A stretch of DNA of 64,000 bases, taken from the NCBI GenBank assembly GCA_023823795.1, contig CP085710.1, positions 1,142,001-1,206,000 on the forward strand, in the 5' to 3' direction. The stretch's first letter is position 1. Every line of letters starts with the position of its first letter. Source of the stretch: Bacillus sp. F19. Its GTDB lineage: Bacteria > Bacillota > Bacilli > Bacillales > Bacillaceae. The notes beneath the pieces are model-generated. The model was not told the origin of the DNA, did not search any database, and saw only the letters and a program-made list of their open reading frames with translations. Shown here one piece after another: positions 27,457 to 35,843 of the stretch. The translations under genes and the position numbers were made by a program.

Positions 27457-28614
27457 ATGGAGAAAAACGAACATCCTTTTGATTTTAGTCTGGTTTTCAT
27501 TGTATTTTTATTTTCGATCATCAGTTTTCTATCAATCAGCACGGCTCAGGAATTCGGACAGTATAATGAAAATTTTCTTGTGAAGCAAATGGCCTGGTAT
27601 ATCGCAGGCTGCGGAATTATTTTGGCAGTCATGTATTTTGATATGGAGCAAATTGAGAGAATGCAATGGTTTGCTTACGGTTTTGCCATGCTTCTGCTTA
27701 TCTTTCTGATTCTCGCGCCAGAATCGATTGCAAGGCCGGTAAACGGAGCGAAAAGCTGGTTTCAGATTCCTGGTATTGGCTCCCTGCAGCCGTCTGAACT
27801 TTCCAAAATCGCCCTCATACTTACACTCAGTCATCTTATTTCAGCGCATCATGAGAAATATGTATTCAGAGATTTGAAATCAGATTTTCTCCTTTTAAGC
27901 AAAATGGGTCTCGCAACATTTGCTCTGATTGCGATTATTATGCAGCAGCCTGATTTAGGGACTTCACTTGTGCTCATTGCCATTTTCAGCGGACTGATTT
28001 TAGTTTCGGGCATTTCGTGGAAAGTGATTGTCCCTATCTCCCTTTTAATGAGCTCTGTTGGATGTCTGCTTATTTATTTCATTGTATTTCAGCCAGATGT
28101 TCTGAGTATCATCGGAGTCAAGCAATATCAGCTGGGACGAATTTACGCATGGCTCAGCCCGGAAGAATTCAAAGAAGGGGACGGGTATCACTTGTATCAG
28201 TCCATGCTTGCGATTGGATCCGGATTGGTTACAGGAAAAGAAGCAAGCTTAGGCAATGTCCATTTGCCGGAGGGGCATACTGATTTCATTTTCAGTGTCA
28301 TCGGAGAAAAATATGGTTTTGTCGGAGCGAGCTTTGTCATCAGCCTGTATTTTCTTTTAATCTATCGAATCATCAGCCTTTCACTTGATGTGAAGGACCC
28401 TTTTTCTTCGTACATATGTACAGGAGTTATTTCAATGATTGCTTTTCACGTGTTTCAAAATGCCGGAATGACGATCGGCTTATTGCCGATTACCGGAATT
28501 CCTCTTCCATTCATCAGCTATGGAGGAAGCTCAATGATCAGCAACATGCTTGCACTGGGGCTCGTTTTCAGTATTAGCATCCGGAATAAGAAATATTTTT
28601 TTGATCGTGAATGA
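27457..28614 (+). CDS. FtsW/RodA/SpoVE-family (SEDS) protein
   Basis: A 385-residue membrane protein with about ten helices and the SEDS hallmarks: PVNGAKSWFQIPGIGSLQPS, QPDLGTSLVL, LPEGHTDFIFSVIGEKYG and GIPLPFISYGGSS. SEDS proteins polymerise lipid II into glycan strands together with a class B penicillin-binding protein, for division (FtsW), elongation (RodA) or spore cortex (SpoVE). None of those partners is adjacent, so the exact role is undecided. ATG 27457 has GAGAGGA 10 nt upstream; TTG 27448 is too close to that site. Confidence 0.9.
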   Translation: MEKNEHPFDFSLVFIVFLFSIISFLSISTAQEFGQYNENFLVKQMAWYIAGCGIILAVMYFDMEQIERMQWFAYGFAMLLLIFLILAPESIARPVNGAKSWFQIPGIGSLQPSELSKIALILTLSHLISAHHEKYVFRDLKSDFLLLSKMGLATFALIAIIMQQPDLGTSLVLIAIFSGLILVSGISWKVIVPISLLMSSVGCLLIYFIVFQPDVLSIIGVKQYQLGRIYAWLSPEEFKEGDGYHLYQSMLAIGSGLVTGKEASLGNVHLPEGHTDFIFSVIGEKYGFVGASFVISLYFLLIYRIISLSLDVKDPFSSYICTGVISMIAFHVFQNAGMTIGLLPITGIPLPFISYGGSSMISNMLALGLVFSISIRNKKYFFDRE

Positions 28615-28640
28615 AAAAAATCCTCCTTCAAATTAATCTG

Positions 28641-28688
28641 TACCCTATAGAGTAGACACTTAAAAAGAGTCTACCTATAGGGTATTTT
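28641..28688 (+). terminator. Long-stem terminator
   Basis: TACCCTATAG and GTAGAC pair with GTCTAC and CTATAGGGTA around an A-rich loop, and a T-run follows. The stem is about 16 bp with one mismatch, longer than the other terminators here. Confidence 0.75.
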
Positions 28689-28794
28689 TTTCATGAAACC
28701 ATGCAAGATAATTCTTTTGATCAAAAGAAGGAAAGCCAGTCCTAATCACAGAAGTTTATAAGCATAGATAAAACCAGAAAAGGAATGAATAGCT

Positions 28795-29733
28795 TTGAAT
28801 AAACGCAACCCCTATTTTCTTCTTGTTCTTGCGACAATTTTATGGGGAGGGAATTTTGTCATCGGCCGTGCCATAACAGACAGCATGCCTCCATTTACCC
28901 TCTCCCTGCTCAGGTGGTGTACTGCATTAATCATTTTTCTGCCCTTTGCATGGCCTCATCTTAAAAAAGAGTACGTACAGTTAAAAAAGAACTGGCACAT
29001 CCTGATTTTGATGTCTATAACAGGAATTGCAGGATTTAACAGCCTGCTTTATCTTGCGCTGCATTACACAACATCCATTAATGCTTCATTAGTAAACATG
29101 TCGACTCCAATTGTGATTTATATCCTTTCCTTTTTTATTCTCAGGGAGCAGCTGAACAGAAATCAGATGATCGGAACCGTTCTTTCTCTTGCGGGGCTAT
29201 TTTTTATTCTTTCAAAAGGATCTCTTTCAGTCCTTGTCAATTTCTCGTTTAATTTTGGGGACTTCATTGTCCTTGCCGCGGTTGTTTGCTGGAGCATCTA
29301 TTCCATTTTAATAAAGCGTTATACAGGAATTTTGCCTGGATACAGCACATTTCTCGTATGTATAGCTTTCGGTATTCTCGTTCTGCTTCCGCTTTCTTTT
29401 TATGAGACTTTCATTTTAAATATTCCTATCGTGTGGTCAAGTTCTTCGGTTTTCACCATTTTATACACAGGAGTTTTTGCATCTATTGTTGCTTTCATCT
29501 CCTGGAATACGGCTGTTGTCAGAGTAGGAGCAAATAAAGCGGGTATCTTTCTGAACTTGATTCCGGTCTTTGCCGTCATTTTTGCTGTTTTATTTATTGG
29601 AGAAAAAATAATGTGGTATCAGCTTGCAGGAGGCCTTTTTGTCATAGCTGGAGTCTACCTTTCAGCAAGGTCTATTCCGCTTGAGAAAAAGGAGAAAAAG
29701 ATGTTTTTAAGAGATAAGGAGTTTTACAGATGA
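28795..29733 (+). CDS. EamA/DMT-family transporter
   Basis: A 312-residue protein with ten hydrophobic helices in two EamA repeats (about 5-140 and 155-295). The first repeat starts with ATILWGGNFVIGRA and the second with VVCWSIYSILIKRY. Substrate unknown. The start is TTG 28795, 10 nt after AAAAGGA. Its TGA overlaps the ATG of the next, broken, reading frame as ATGA, suggesting a former two-gene operon. The basic tail after residue 295 is unusually long. Confidence 0.85.
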   Translation: MNKRNPYFLLVLATILWGGNFVIGRAITDSMPPFTLSLLRWCTALIIFLPFAWPHLKKEYVQLKKNWHILILMSITGIAGFNSLLYLALHYTTSINASLVNMSTPIVIYILSFFILREQLNRNQMIGTVLSLAGLFFILSKGSLSVLVNFSFNFGDFIVLAAVVCWSIYSILIKRYTGILPGYSTFLVCIAFGILVLLPLSFYETFILNIPIVWSSSSVFTILYTGVFASIVAFISWNTAVVRVGANKAGIFLNLIPVFAVIFAVLFIGEKIMWYQLAGGLFVIAGVYLSARSIPLEKKEKKMFLRDKEFYR

Positions 29734-30111
29734 AAAAAGCAAGCCGTTTTTTACTCGGTTTGGACAGCTTATCTTTCTATTCGCCCTTCTGGCAGGCACC
29801 TTTTTTTCTGGTTTCATGATTTATGACTGCATTCTTATCCATGTATACGATAAAATGGACATATACATTTTTATGCTCCTTTTTTGCATGTATTTTCTCG
29901 GCATGCTTATGGAGAAGAACAATTTTGATGGGGTAGCTGGTACGGATTTTATTGCAATGGCTGTTTCATTCTTTTTGTCCTTTTAGTAGGACTTTTTTAT
30001 CACGGGATAAACACAATAAGAAAACATATTTATTGGCTCTTGTTCCCTCATCGAAAACAAGTCAGGAAGAGTGAGCCCTTTTCGTATAAGAAGGCCAGGA
30101 AGAATAGGTAA
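29730..30111 (+). pseudogene. Frameshifted small membrane protein
   Basis: ATG 29730 overlaps the preceding stop and encodes MKKASRFLLG before losing frame. A second frame from 29762 gives hydrophobic sequence (GQLIFLFALLAGTFFSG, then MDIYIFMLLFCMYFLGML) to a TAG near 29986. A third frame gives FLVGLFYHGINTIRKHIYW and a basic tail to TAA 30109. Together this is about 127 residues with three helices, broken by two indels. No family is recognised. Confidence 0.6.
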
Positions 30112-30121
30112 ACTCTTACCG

Positions 30122-30770
30122 TTAGACATGTAAAAATTTAAAATAAACGAGTATGATTCCTAAATCTGCGAGCATGTGACAAAGTACGGCAGGGATCAAT
30201 GTCTGAAATTTATGGCGAACATACCCCCAGACCATTCCTGCCAGGAAGACAGGTATGACTCCTAGAAGGTTAATGGGCCATTTAAACAAGGAGATCAGAG
30301 ACAGCATGTGATATAGGCTGTAGAAAAAAGATGTAATCAGCAGCGTATTAAAAATACCCATTTTCTGGTTCAGTTTGGCATACATGAATTCCCGCCAATA
30401 AAATTCTTCCAAAAGAGGATTGACGATCAGCAGGATCAGAATAAGCAAGATATGATGCCCTCCAGTAAAGTTCCAGTCTATTAACAGCTTCTTAAGCTTT
30501 GCTGAATCAAAAAAAGATTCAGAGAAAGCTGATACTGTGCCAAAGATTAAGGCTAAAAAGATGATTCCAGTAATAAAACCAGTTAACAAACCTTCTTTTT
30601 TAGAATAATAGGTTTCTCTCAGATTTAAGGCATTGACGAATTCTGGCGCCGGAGACCAGCAGAAGCCAGCCGTAAAACAGAAAAAAAGTCAGGGGAACGC
30701 TCTTCAATCCGTGCAGTCCCAAAGCAATCATGATCGTTGGTCCAATAAAAAGCAGCATGGATTTTAACAC
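30122..30770 (-). pseudogene. CPBP intramembrane protease, single frameshift
   Basis: The span is 649 nt, one base off a multiple of three. GTG 30770 (behind AGAGGTG) begins LKSMLLFIGPTIMIALG in one frame until about 30620. A second frame carries the catalytic core to 30122: LLEEFYWREFM (EExxxR motif), SFFYSLYHM and LCHMLADLGI. These are the glutamate and histidine motifs of CAAX/CPBP proteases. The break lies between 30610 and 30665. A single indel could be a sequencing error, so the gene may be intact in the living cell. Confidence 0.65.
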
Positions 30771-31078
30771 ATCATCACCTCTTCCAAATGCGTTCCATTT
30801 CTTCTTCTGGGTGAAGATGGAAAACACCTTCAAAAAAGAACCTCTTACTTTTTAAATTTGATTTATCTTAAACCTGTTTTTATTAACAAAAATACTGACA
30901 AAATAAACGGAAAATCTTCTTTATTCGACAAATTCCACATCTATTCTTGCAATGTTTTCTTATTTTATGGCTCCCGCTGTAAACAAGAGTCGATATTTTT
31001 ACATATCTTTCAAGTTCTATCTGGGGTAATATAAACATACTTCCTAGTTTCTATTTTTTGGGAGGGACCATTATCATC
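30771..31078. other. AT-rich intergenic region before the sigma factor gene
   Basis: About 310 bp without a convincing gene. TTGCAA at 30953 and TAATAT at 31027 are isolated promoter-like words, but no pair has good spacing. I see no repeat. Confidence 0.4.
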
Positions 31079-31105
31079 ATGAAATCTGCGGAGGGATCTG
31101 TATGA
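31079..31105 (+). CDS. Possible eight-codon leader peptide
   Basis: GGGAGGG lies about 10 nt before ATG 31079, which reads MKSAEGSV and stops with TGA overlapping the sigma factor ATG (ATGA). The GGAGGG ribosome binding site of the sigma gene lies inside this frame. It may couple translation or simply be chance. Confidence 0.3.
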   Translation: MKSAEGSV

Positions 31106-31752
31106 GTGTTACATTAGAAGTGAGGAAGATTGAAAGTTATGCTGAGTTGACAGATGAGATTTTGCTTGAACTCGTTCAAGAAGGAGATTCAGAATCGACC
31201 GACTTTTTAATCAGCAAATATCGCAATTTTGTCCGGGCAAAAGCGAGCAGATATTTTCTCATTGGCGGAGAACGAGAAGATATCGTGCAAGAAGGAATGA
31301 TTGGTCTATATAAAGCCATTCGTGACTTCAAAGTGGACAAGCAGGCTTCATTCAAGGCGTTTGCAGAATTATGCATTACCAGACAGATCATAACGGCCAT
31401 TAAAACAGCCACCCGTCAAAAGCACACCCCTCTTAATTCCTATGTCTCTTTGTACAAGCCTCTTTTTGAAGATGATAACCACACGCTGCTCGACGTGATT
31501 CCAGGAACAAAAACAATGGATCCGGCCACCTTGATCATTAATCAGGAAAAAGCGCTGGATATTGAAATGAAAATGGCCGAAATGCTGAGTGATCTGGAAA
31601 GAAAAGTATTGGCCCTTTACATGGACGGACAATCATACGTTGAAATCTCCGAAGAGCTGAATAAGCACGTTAAATCAATAGACAATGCTCTCCAGCGGGT
31701 AAAGAGAAAACTCGAAAGATACATGGAGATGCGGGATTACAGCCTGATATAG
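31102..31752 (+). CDS. SigH (Spo0H)-like RNA polymerase sigma factor
   Basis: A 216-residue sigma-70-type factor very like B. subtilis SigH. Region 2 reads YRNFVRAKASRYFLIGG, then REDIVQEGMIGLYKAIRDF. ELCITRQIITAIKTATRQKH follows, and region 4 carries LERKVLALYMDGQSYVEISE and HVKSIDNALQRVKRKL. SigH drives entry into sporulation and competence. Here the gene is flanked by a CPBP remnant and a WGR protein, not by the rpmG-secE-nusG neighbourhood of the canonical sigH. It is therefore probably a second SigH-type factor. GGAGGG precedes the ATG by 6 nt. Confidence 0.85.
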   Translation: MSVTLEVRKIESYAELTDEILLELVQEGDSESTDFLISKYRNFVRAKASRYFLIGGEREDIVQEGMIGLYKAIRDFKVDKQASFKAFAELCITRQIITAIKTATRQKHTPLNSYVSLYKPLFEDDNHTLLDVIPGTKTMDPATLIINQEKALDIEMKMAEMLSDLERKVLALYMDGQSYVEISEELNKHVKSIDNALQRVKRKLERYMEMRDYSLI

Positions 31753-31902
31753 AGAGAAATATCAGAATAGCGGGAAAATGGATGGCATGACTTTAATCGG
31801 TGATGCTTTTTGTTTTGTTTGTTTTTTTAGATATTAAAGAAATTGATAGTCTTGTAAAATGTAAATAGTAGATTATAAAATGAGAGGGTTTGATGTAGGT
31901 TT

Positions 31903-32691
31903 ATGGAAAAACTGCTTATTTTCAATGATGGAGCATCCAATAAATTTTGGAAGATAAAAGCAGAAGAGACCTCCTATACAATTACATATGGGAAGATAGG
32001 CACAGGCGGAGCAGTCAAAACTAAAACATTTGAGACTGCTGAGATCTGTCAAAAAGAAGCTGAAAAACTAATAAAGTCTAAGGTAAAAAAAGGCTATATT
32101 CCTGCTGAGGGAAGCGAGGGGATTATAAAAGAAAGCGCCATGAAAGATAAAGCGTTTTGGGATCTATTGAAATTGGTTAAGAGCAAGGCTGAAGATAGTG
32201 AGGAGCAAATAGAGTGTCTGATTGACTATTTATCCAAATTGAGTGTTAAAGACTTGATTAAATTTGATTCTATTCTAAATCAGTACATGAACAAATCGTA
32301 TACTTCAAACCTATGGGCTGCTGCCTATATCATTTTGGGCGGATGTTCTGATGATTGTTTTGACTATTTTAGAGCATGGCTTATTTTTCAAGGAAAAGAT
32401 GTTTATGATAATGGCAATAAAGATCCAGAAAGTCTTATTCCTTTCCTTATAAAAATGGAAGAACTTGATGATTTGCCGCAGTTAGAGGATTTATTATCAG
32501 CGGCATGCATGGCTTTTGAAGAAAAAACTGGTCAGGATGATGAAGCCTATTACGATCTCTATGAACAGCTTGCAGGGTTTGAGGAGCAGCCTGAATTGGA
32601 ATTTGACTGGGATGAAGACGATGAGGAAGGTATGAAAAAGAGGTTTCCAAAGCTATGGGAACGATATGGTGAAGTCCCGGTCGAATGGTAG
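31903..32691 (+). CDS. WGR-domain protein with DUF4240
   Basis: A 262-residue soluble protein. Residues 1-75 form a WGR-type domain (FWKIKAEETSYTITYGKIGT and a basic stretch KSKVKKGYIP). Residues 80-262 match DUF4240 (KDKAFWDLLKLVKSKAED, WAAAYIILGGCSDDCFDYF), with a very acidic end. WGR domains bind nucleic acids or partner proteins in PARPs and some bacterial regulators; the biochemical role here is unknown. The ribosome binding site is weak (GTAGG). A strong terminator follows. Confidence 0.8.
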   Translation: MEKLLIFNDGASNKFWKIKAEETSYTITYGKIGTGGAVKTKTFETAEICQKEAEKLIKSKVKKGYIPAEGSEGIIKESAMKDKAFWDLLKLVKSKAEDSEEQIECLIDYLSKLSVKDLIKFDSILNQYMNKSYTSNLWAAAYIILGGCSDDCFDYFRAWLIFQGKDVYDNGNKDPESLIPFLIKMEELDDLPQLEDLLSAACMAFEEKTGQDDEAYYDLYEQLAGFEEQPELEFDWDEDDEEGMKKRFPKLWERYGEVPVEW

Positions 32692-32692
32692 A

Positions 32693-32727
32693 AAAGCTTG
32701 CAGCGTTAGGAGAGCTGCAAGCTTTTT
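32693..32727 (+). terminator. Terminator
   Basis: AAAAGCTTGCAGC pairs with GCTGCAAGCTTTT and a T-run follows. It lies between convergent genes. Confidence 0.85.
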
Positions 32728-33518
32728 TATTGTCGGGCAGATAAGGTTTCAGGCTGTTCATTGAATTCTTTTATGTGCTTCAACTGAGCCACAATCATAA
32801 AACTGACAATCACCAGCAGCAGCCATGAGCTGATTTTTCCGATATGGACAATTTCCCAGTTTTGCTGCTGATTTGGATAGGCCCATGCCCCAAAGAAAGT
32901 CGCAATATTTTCTGCTATCCAAATGAAGAATCCTATTAGAAAAAAGGATAAAGTAAGCGGCATGGAATAGGCAGTTTTGTTTATTGTGAATGATACAAAC
33001 GTCTTTAGGAAAACAAGAAGGATCAAAAGTTTCAAAATCCAGCGCACATCATAGATGTAATGATGCGTGTAAAAGTTTAAGTAAATAGCAGCTCCAAGTA
33101 TGACTACGATCCATAAGGCCGGCCAGCTGCTGATCCGCAAATCCATTCTCCTCCACGCCTGGCACATATAGCTTGCCACACTCGCATACATAAACCCGCT
33201 GTACAATGGCACCCCGAATACTTTGCTTATCCCTTCTTCAGGATACGCCCACGAACCCATCTGCACCTTATAAAGCTCAAGGGCAAGTCCGATAATATGA
33301 AAAACAAAAATAACCTTCACTTCATCTGCTGTTTCGTATTTGAAATGAATCATCAGGATTTGAGCAGCAAGACAAATCAGCAAAATCAGATCATAGCGGG
33401 CAATTGAAGGAACTTCTATGTATTTTGTCAAAGCGAGAGTTAGAAAGATAATAACCGGAAAAAGGCAGGACACGGCTTGCACGTAACCAAAGTAAAAAAG
33501 ATTTTTTAGATGTTTCAT
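32727..33518 (-). CDS. DUF817 membrane protein (YoaT-like)
   Basis: A 263-residue protein with seven to eight hydrophobic helices and conserved pockets such as MGSWAYPEEG, PLYSGFMYASVASY and FFGAWAYPNQQQNW. This matches DUF817, whose B. subtilis member is YoaT. Family function is unknown. The ATG at 33518 is preceded by AGAGGTGCTC. It converges with the WGR gene and is divergent from catE. Confidence 0.8.
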   Translation of the reverse strand: MKHLKNLFYFGYVQAVSCLFPVIIFLTLALTKYIEVPSIARYDLILLICLAAQILMIHFKYETADEVKVIFVFHIIGLALELYKVQMGSWAYPEEGISKVFGVPLYSGFMYASVASYMCQAWRRMDLRISSWPALWIVVILGAAIYLNFYTHHYIYDVRWILKLLILLVFLKTFVSFTINKTAYSMPLTLSFFLIGFFIWIAENIATFFGAWAYPNQQQNWEIVHIGKISSWLLLVIVSFMIVAQLKHIKEFNEQPETLSARQ

Positions 33519-33738
33519 AAGAGCACCTCTGGTAAAAGCGATCGTTTAAGCTTTTGAATTTAGATATTGGAAAGAATAAATATTGTGCTTTGATGGTATC
33601 TCAAGCTCCGCATCTCGCATTCGTATCTGCTTTTCGGAGCGGGCCTTGGTTCTATCCTTTTTCTTAGTATGGTTGAAACGAATTGGGAAGTCTATATAAT
33701 TAAGTGCTTTTCTTATTTGACAATTGTAAATTAATTGC
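33519..33738. other. Intergenic region with a faint repeat-like segment
   Basis: No gene was seen. At 33603-33648 the words AGCTCCGCATCTCG and CTTTTCGGAGCGGGCCTTGG loosely recall the dispersed elements at 27361 and 36290, probably a decayed copy. Confidence 0.3.
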
Positions 33739-33784
33739 TTGACTTCTTATGGTTACGAAAATATAATTACTTACATAAAGTAAG
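33739..33784 (+). promoter_or_regulatory. SigA promoter and operator-like palindrome of catE
   Basis: TTGACT (33739-33744), a 17-bp spacer and TATAAT (33762-33767) form a near-consensus promoter. Immediately downstream TTACTT-ACATA-AAGTAA (33767-33783) is an inverted repeat placed where a repressor would block initiation. In B. subtilis catE-type genes are controlled by the DUF24/MarR-type repressors CatR and YodB; such a site is expected here. Confidence 0.65.
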
Positions 33785-33818
33785 TTATAATCATATCATA
33801 TTAAAGGGGGATTCATTT

Positions 33819-34667
33819 ATGGAGTTTCATCAGCATCCGCATACGTATGTAGGTCAAGTCACCATTAAAGTTCAGGATTTAAACAGGGCATTAACGTTTT
33901 ATCAGGATGTGATCGGTTTTAAGATTCTTGATCAAACTGAAAAGCATGCTAATTTGACAGCTGACGGCAAGACGGTTCTTCTGTCGCTTGAACAGCCGGA
34001 AAATCTTTCAGCTAAACAGCCTCGAACAACAGGGCTTTATCATTTTGCTCTGCTGCTGCCAAATCGGTCAGACTTAGGCAGGGTCCTGCAGCATTTGGTT
34101 CAGATCAACTATCCTATTGGGGCATCCGATCATTATGTGAGTGAAGCCCTTTACTTAAATGATCCGGACGGCAACGGAATTGAAATTTATGCAGACCGTG
34201 CAGCATCAGAGTGGACATGGCAGGATGGTCAGGTCTCCATGGCTACAGAACCGCTTGACGCTCAAAGTGTTCTGGCTGAAGGGAAAGGTGGACCATGGAC
34301 TGTTCTTCCTGATGAAACAGTAATGGGGCATATCCATCTGCATGTATCTCATTTGAAAGATACAGAAGAATTTTATGGAAAAGGTCTGGGATTTGAGGTT
34401 GTCACCCGTTACGGCAGACAAGCTTTATTCATGTCAACAGGCGGCTATCATCACCATATTGGTTTAAACACATGGGCTGGAGAAGGTGCCCCTGCTCCGT
34501 CCGAAAACAGCGTCGGGTTAAAATGGTTTACACTCGTCTTTCCTGATGAAGAAGCAAGAACTAATGCTATTCAGCAATTGAAGCAAACAGGTGCAGACGT
34601 CTTGGAGGAAAACGGCGAGTTGATCACGGCAGACCCTTCCGGTAACCGGATTTTATTAAAAATTTAA
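33819..34667 (+). CDS. catE: CatE-like catechol-2,3-dioxygenase (two VOC domains)
   Basis: A 282-residue extradiol-dioxygenase-like protein with two vicinal-oxygen-chelate domains (about residues 8-128 and 165-280). Possible metal ligands include His in LYHFALLLP, His in GHIHLHVSH and Glu in NGIEIYAD. B. subtilis CatE opens the catechol ring and protects against catechols and quinones. The ATG is 33819, with AAAGGGGGA before it. The gene is followed by two repeat arrays and a damaged DoxX gene. In B. subtilis the catE partner catD is also a DoxX-type protein, but the remnant here looks like a different DoxX subgroup. Confidence 0.85.
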   Translation: MEFHQHPHTYVGQVTIKVQDLNRALTFYQDVIGFKILDQTEKHANLTADGKTVLLSLEQPENLSAKQPRTTGLYHFALLLPNRSDLGRVLQHLVQINYPIGASDHYVSEALYLNDPDGNGIEIYADRAASEWTWQDGQVSMATEPLDAQSVLAEGKGGPWTVLPDETVMGHIHLHVSHLKDTEEFYGKGLGFEVVTRYGRQALFMSTGGYHHHIGLNTWAGEGAPAPSENSVGLKWFTLVFPDEEARTNAIQQLKQTGADVLEENGELITADPSGNRILLKI

Positions 34668-34740
34668 TCATTGCTGCAGTCTTATTGGCGACGCCTGTAA
34701 GGCTGTTTTTTGTTACATCTGAGAAAACTGATTAAAGTTT

Positions 34741-34803
34741 GATTTGCACTGATTGGACATAGATTTACACTAATAGAATCTGGATTTGTTCTGATAGAGC
34801 TAT
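34741..34803. repeat. Three 21-bp units
   Basis: GATTT begins at 34741, 34762 and 34783. Each unit continues with a variant of CACTGATAGAA. It sits directly before the 52-bp array. A related single unit lies near 55890. Confidence 0.65.
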
Positions 34804-35838
34804 GGAGCCCCAAAACTGGGTAAAAGGTGAAAAAAGTGTTCCAAAGGATCAGAATGGAGCCCCAAAACCGGGTAAAAGCTAAAAAAAGTGTTCCAAAGGA
34901 TCAGAATGGAGCCCCAAAACCGGGTAAAAGCTGAAAAAAGTGTTCCAAAGGATCAGAATGGAGCCCCAAAACCGGGTAAAAGCTGAAAAAAGTGTTCCAA
35001 AGGATCAGAATGGAGCCCCAAAACCGGTTGAAAGCTGAAAAAAGTGTTCCAAAGGATCAGAATGGAGCCCCAAAACCGGGTAAAAGCTAAAAAAAGTGTT
35101 CCAAAGGAGCAGAATGGAGCTCCAAAACCGGGTAAAAGGTGAAAAAAGTGTTCCAAAGGAGCAGAATGGAGCCCCAAAACCGGGTAAAAGGTGAAAAAAG
35201 TGTTCCAAAGGAGCAGAATGGAGCCCCAAAACCGTGTAAAAGGTGAAAAAAGTGTTCCAAAGGAGCAGAATGGAGCACAAAAACTGGGTAAAAGGTGAAA
35301 AAAGTGTTCCAAAGGAGCAGAATGGAGCACTAAAACCGGGTAAAAGCTAAAAAAAGTGTTCCAAAGGATCAGAATGGAGCCCCAAAACCGGGTAAAAGCT
35401 GAAAAAAGTGTTCCAAAGGATCAGAATGGAGCCCCAAAACCGGGTAAAAGCGGAAAAAAGTGTTCCAAAGGAGCAGAATGGAGCACTAAAATCGGGTAAA
35501 GGCTGAAAAATGTGTTCCAAAGGATCAGAATGGAGCCCCAAAACCGGGTAAAAGCTAAAAAAAGTGTTCCAAAGGATCAGAATGGAGCCCCAAAACCGGG
35601 TAAAGGCTGAAAAATGTGTTCCGAAGGGGCAGAATGGAGCCCCAAAACTGGGTAAAAGCTGGAACAAGTGTTCCAAAGGAGCAGAATGGAGCCCCAAAAC
35701 CGGGTAAAAGCTGGAACAAGTGTTCCAAAGGATCAGAATGGAACCCCAAAACCGGGTAAAAGCTGAAAAAAGTGTTCCAAAGGAACAGAATGGAGCACTA
35801 AAATCGGGTAAAGGCTGAAAAATGTGTTCCGAAGGGGC
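34799..35838. repeat. Twenty tandem 52-bp units without any length change
   Basis: AGAATGGAGC or its variant begins every 52 bp exactly: 34799 (first, diverged), 34851, 34903, 34955 and so on to 35787, ending at 35838. Units vary by substitution (AGC/ATC/AAC before the unit boundary, GCTG/GGTG/GCTA in the middle) but never by indel. The core reads CCCCAAAACCGGGTAAAAGC, then TGAAAAAAGTGTTCCAAAGG. Apparent minus-strand reading frames across it (rich in FGTLF and WGSILLLWNTFF) are artefacts: 52 is not a multiple of three and no stop happens to occur in the unit. The array abuts a truncated DoxX gene. Confidence 0.95.
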
Positions 35839-35843
35839 ACTAG

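Noticed and set aside
28641-28688. Insertion-sequence end
   Set aside because: The palindrome is followed by a T-run right after the SEDS gene and works as a terminator; no second end or transposase is present.
31102-31752. Calling this the canonical sigH
   Set aside because: The protein matches Spo0H, but the surrounding genes are wrong for the conserved sigH locus, so no gene symbol is given.
34799-35838. CRISPR array
   Set aside because: There are no unique spacers; the whole 52-bp unit is repeated, and no cas genes are near.
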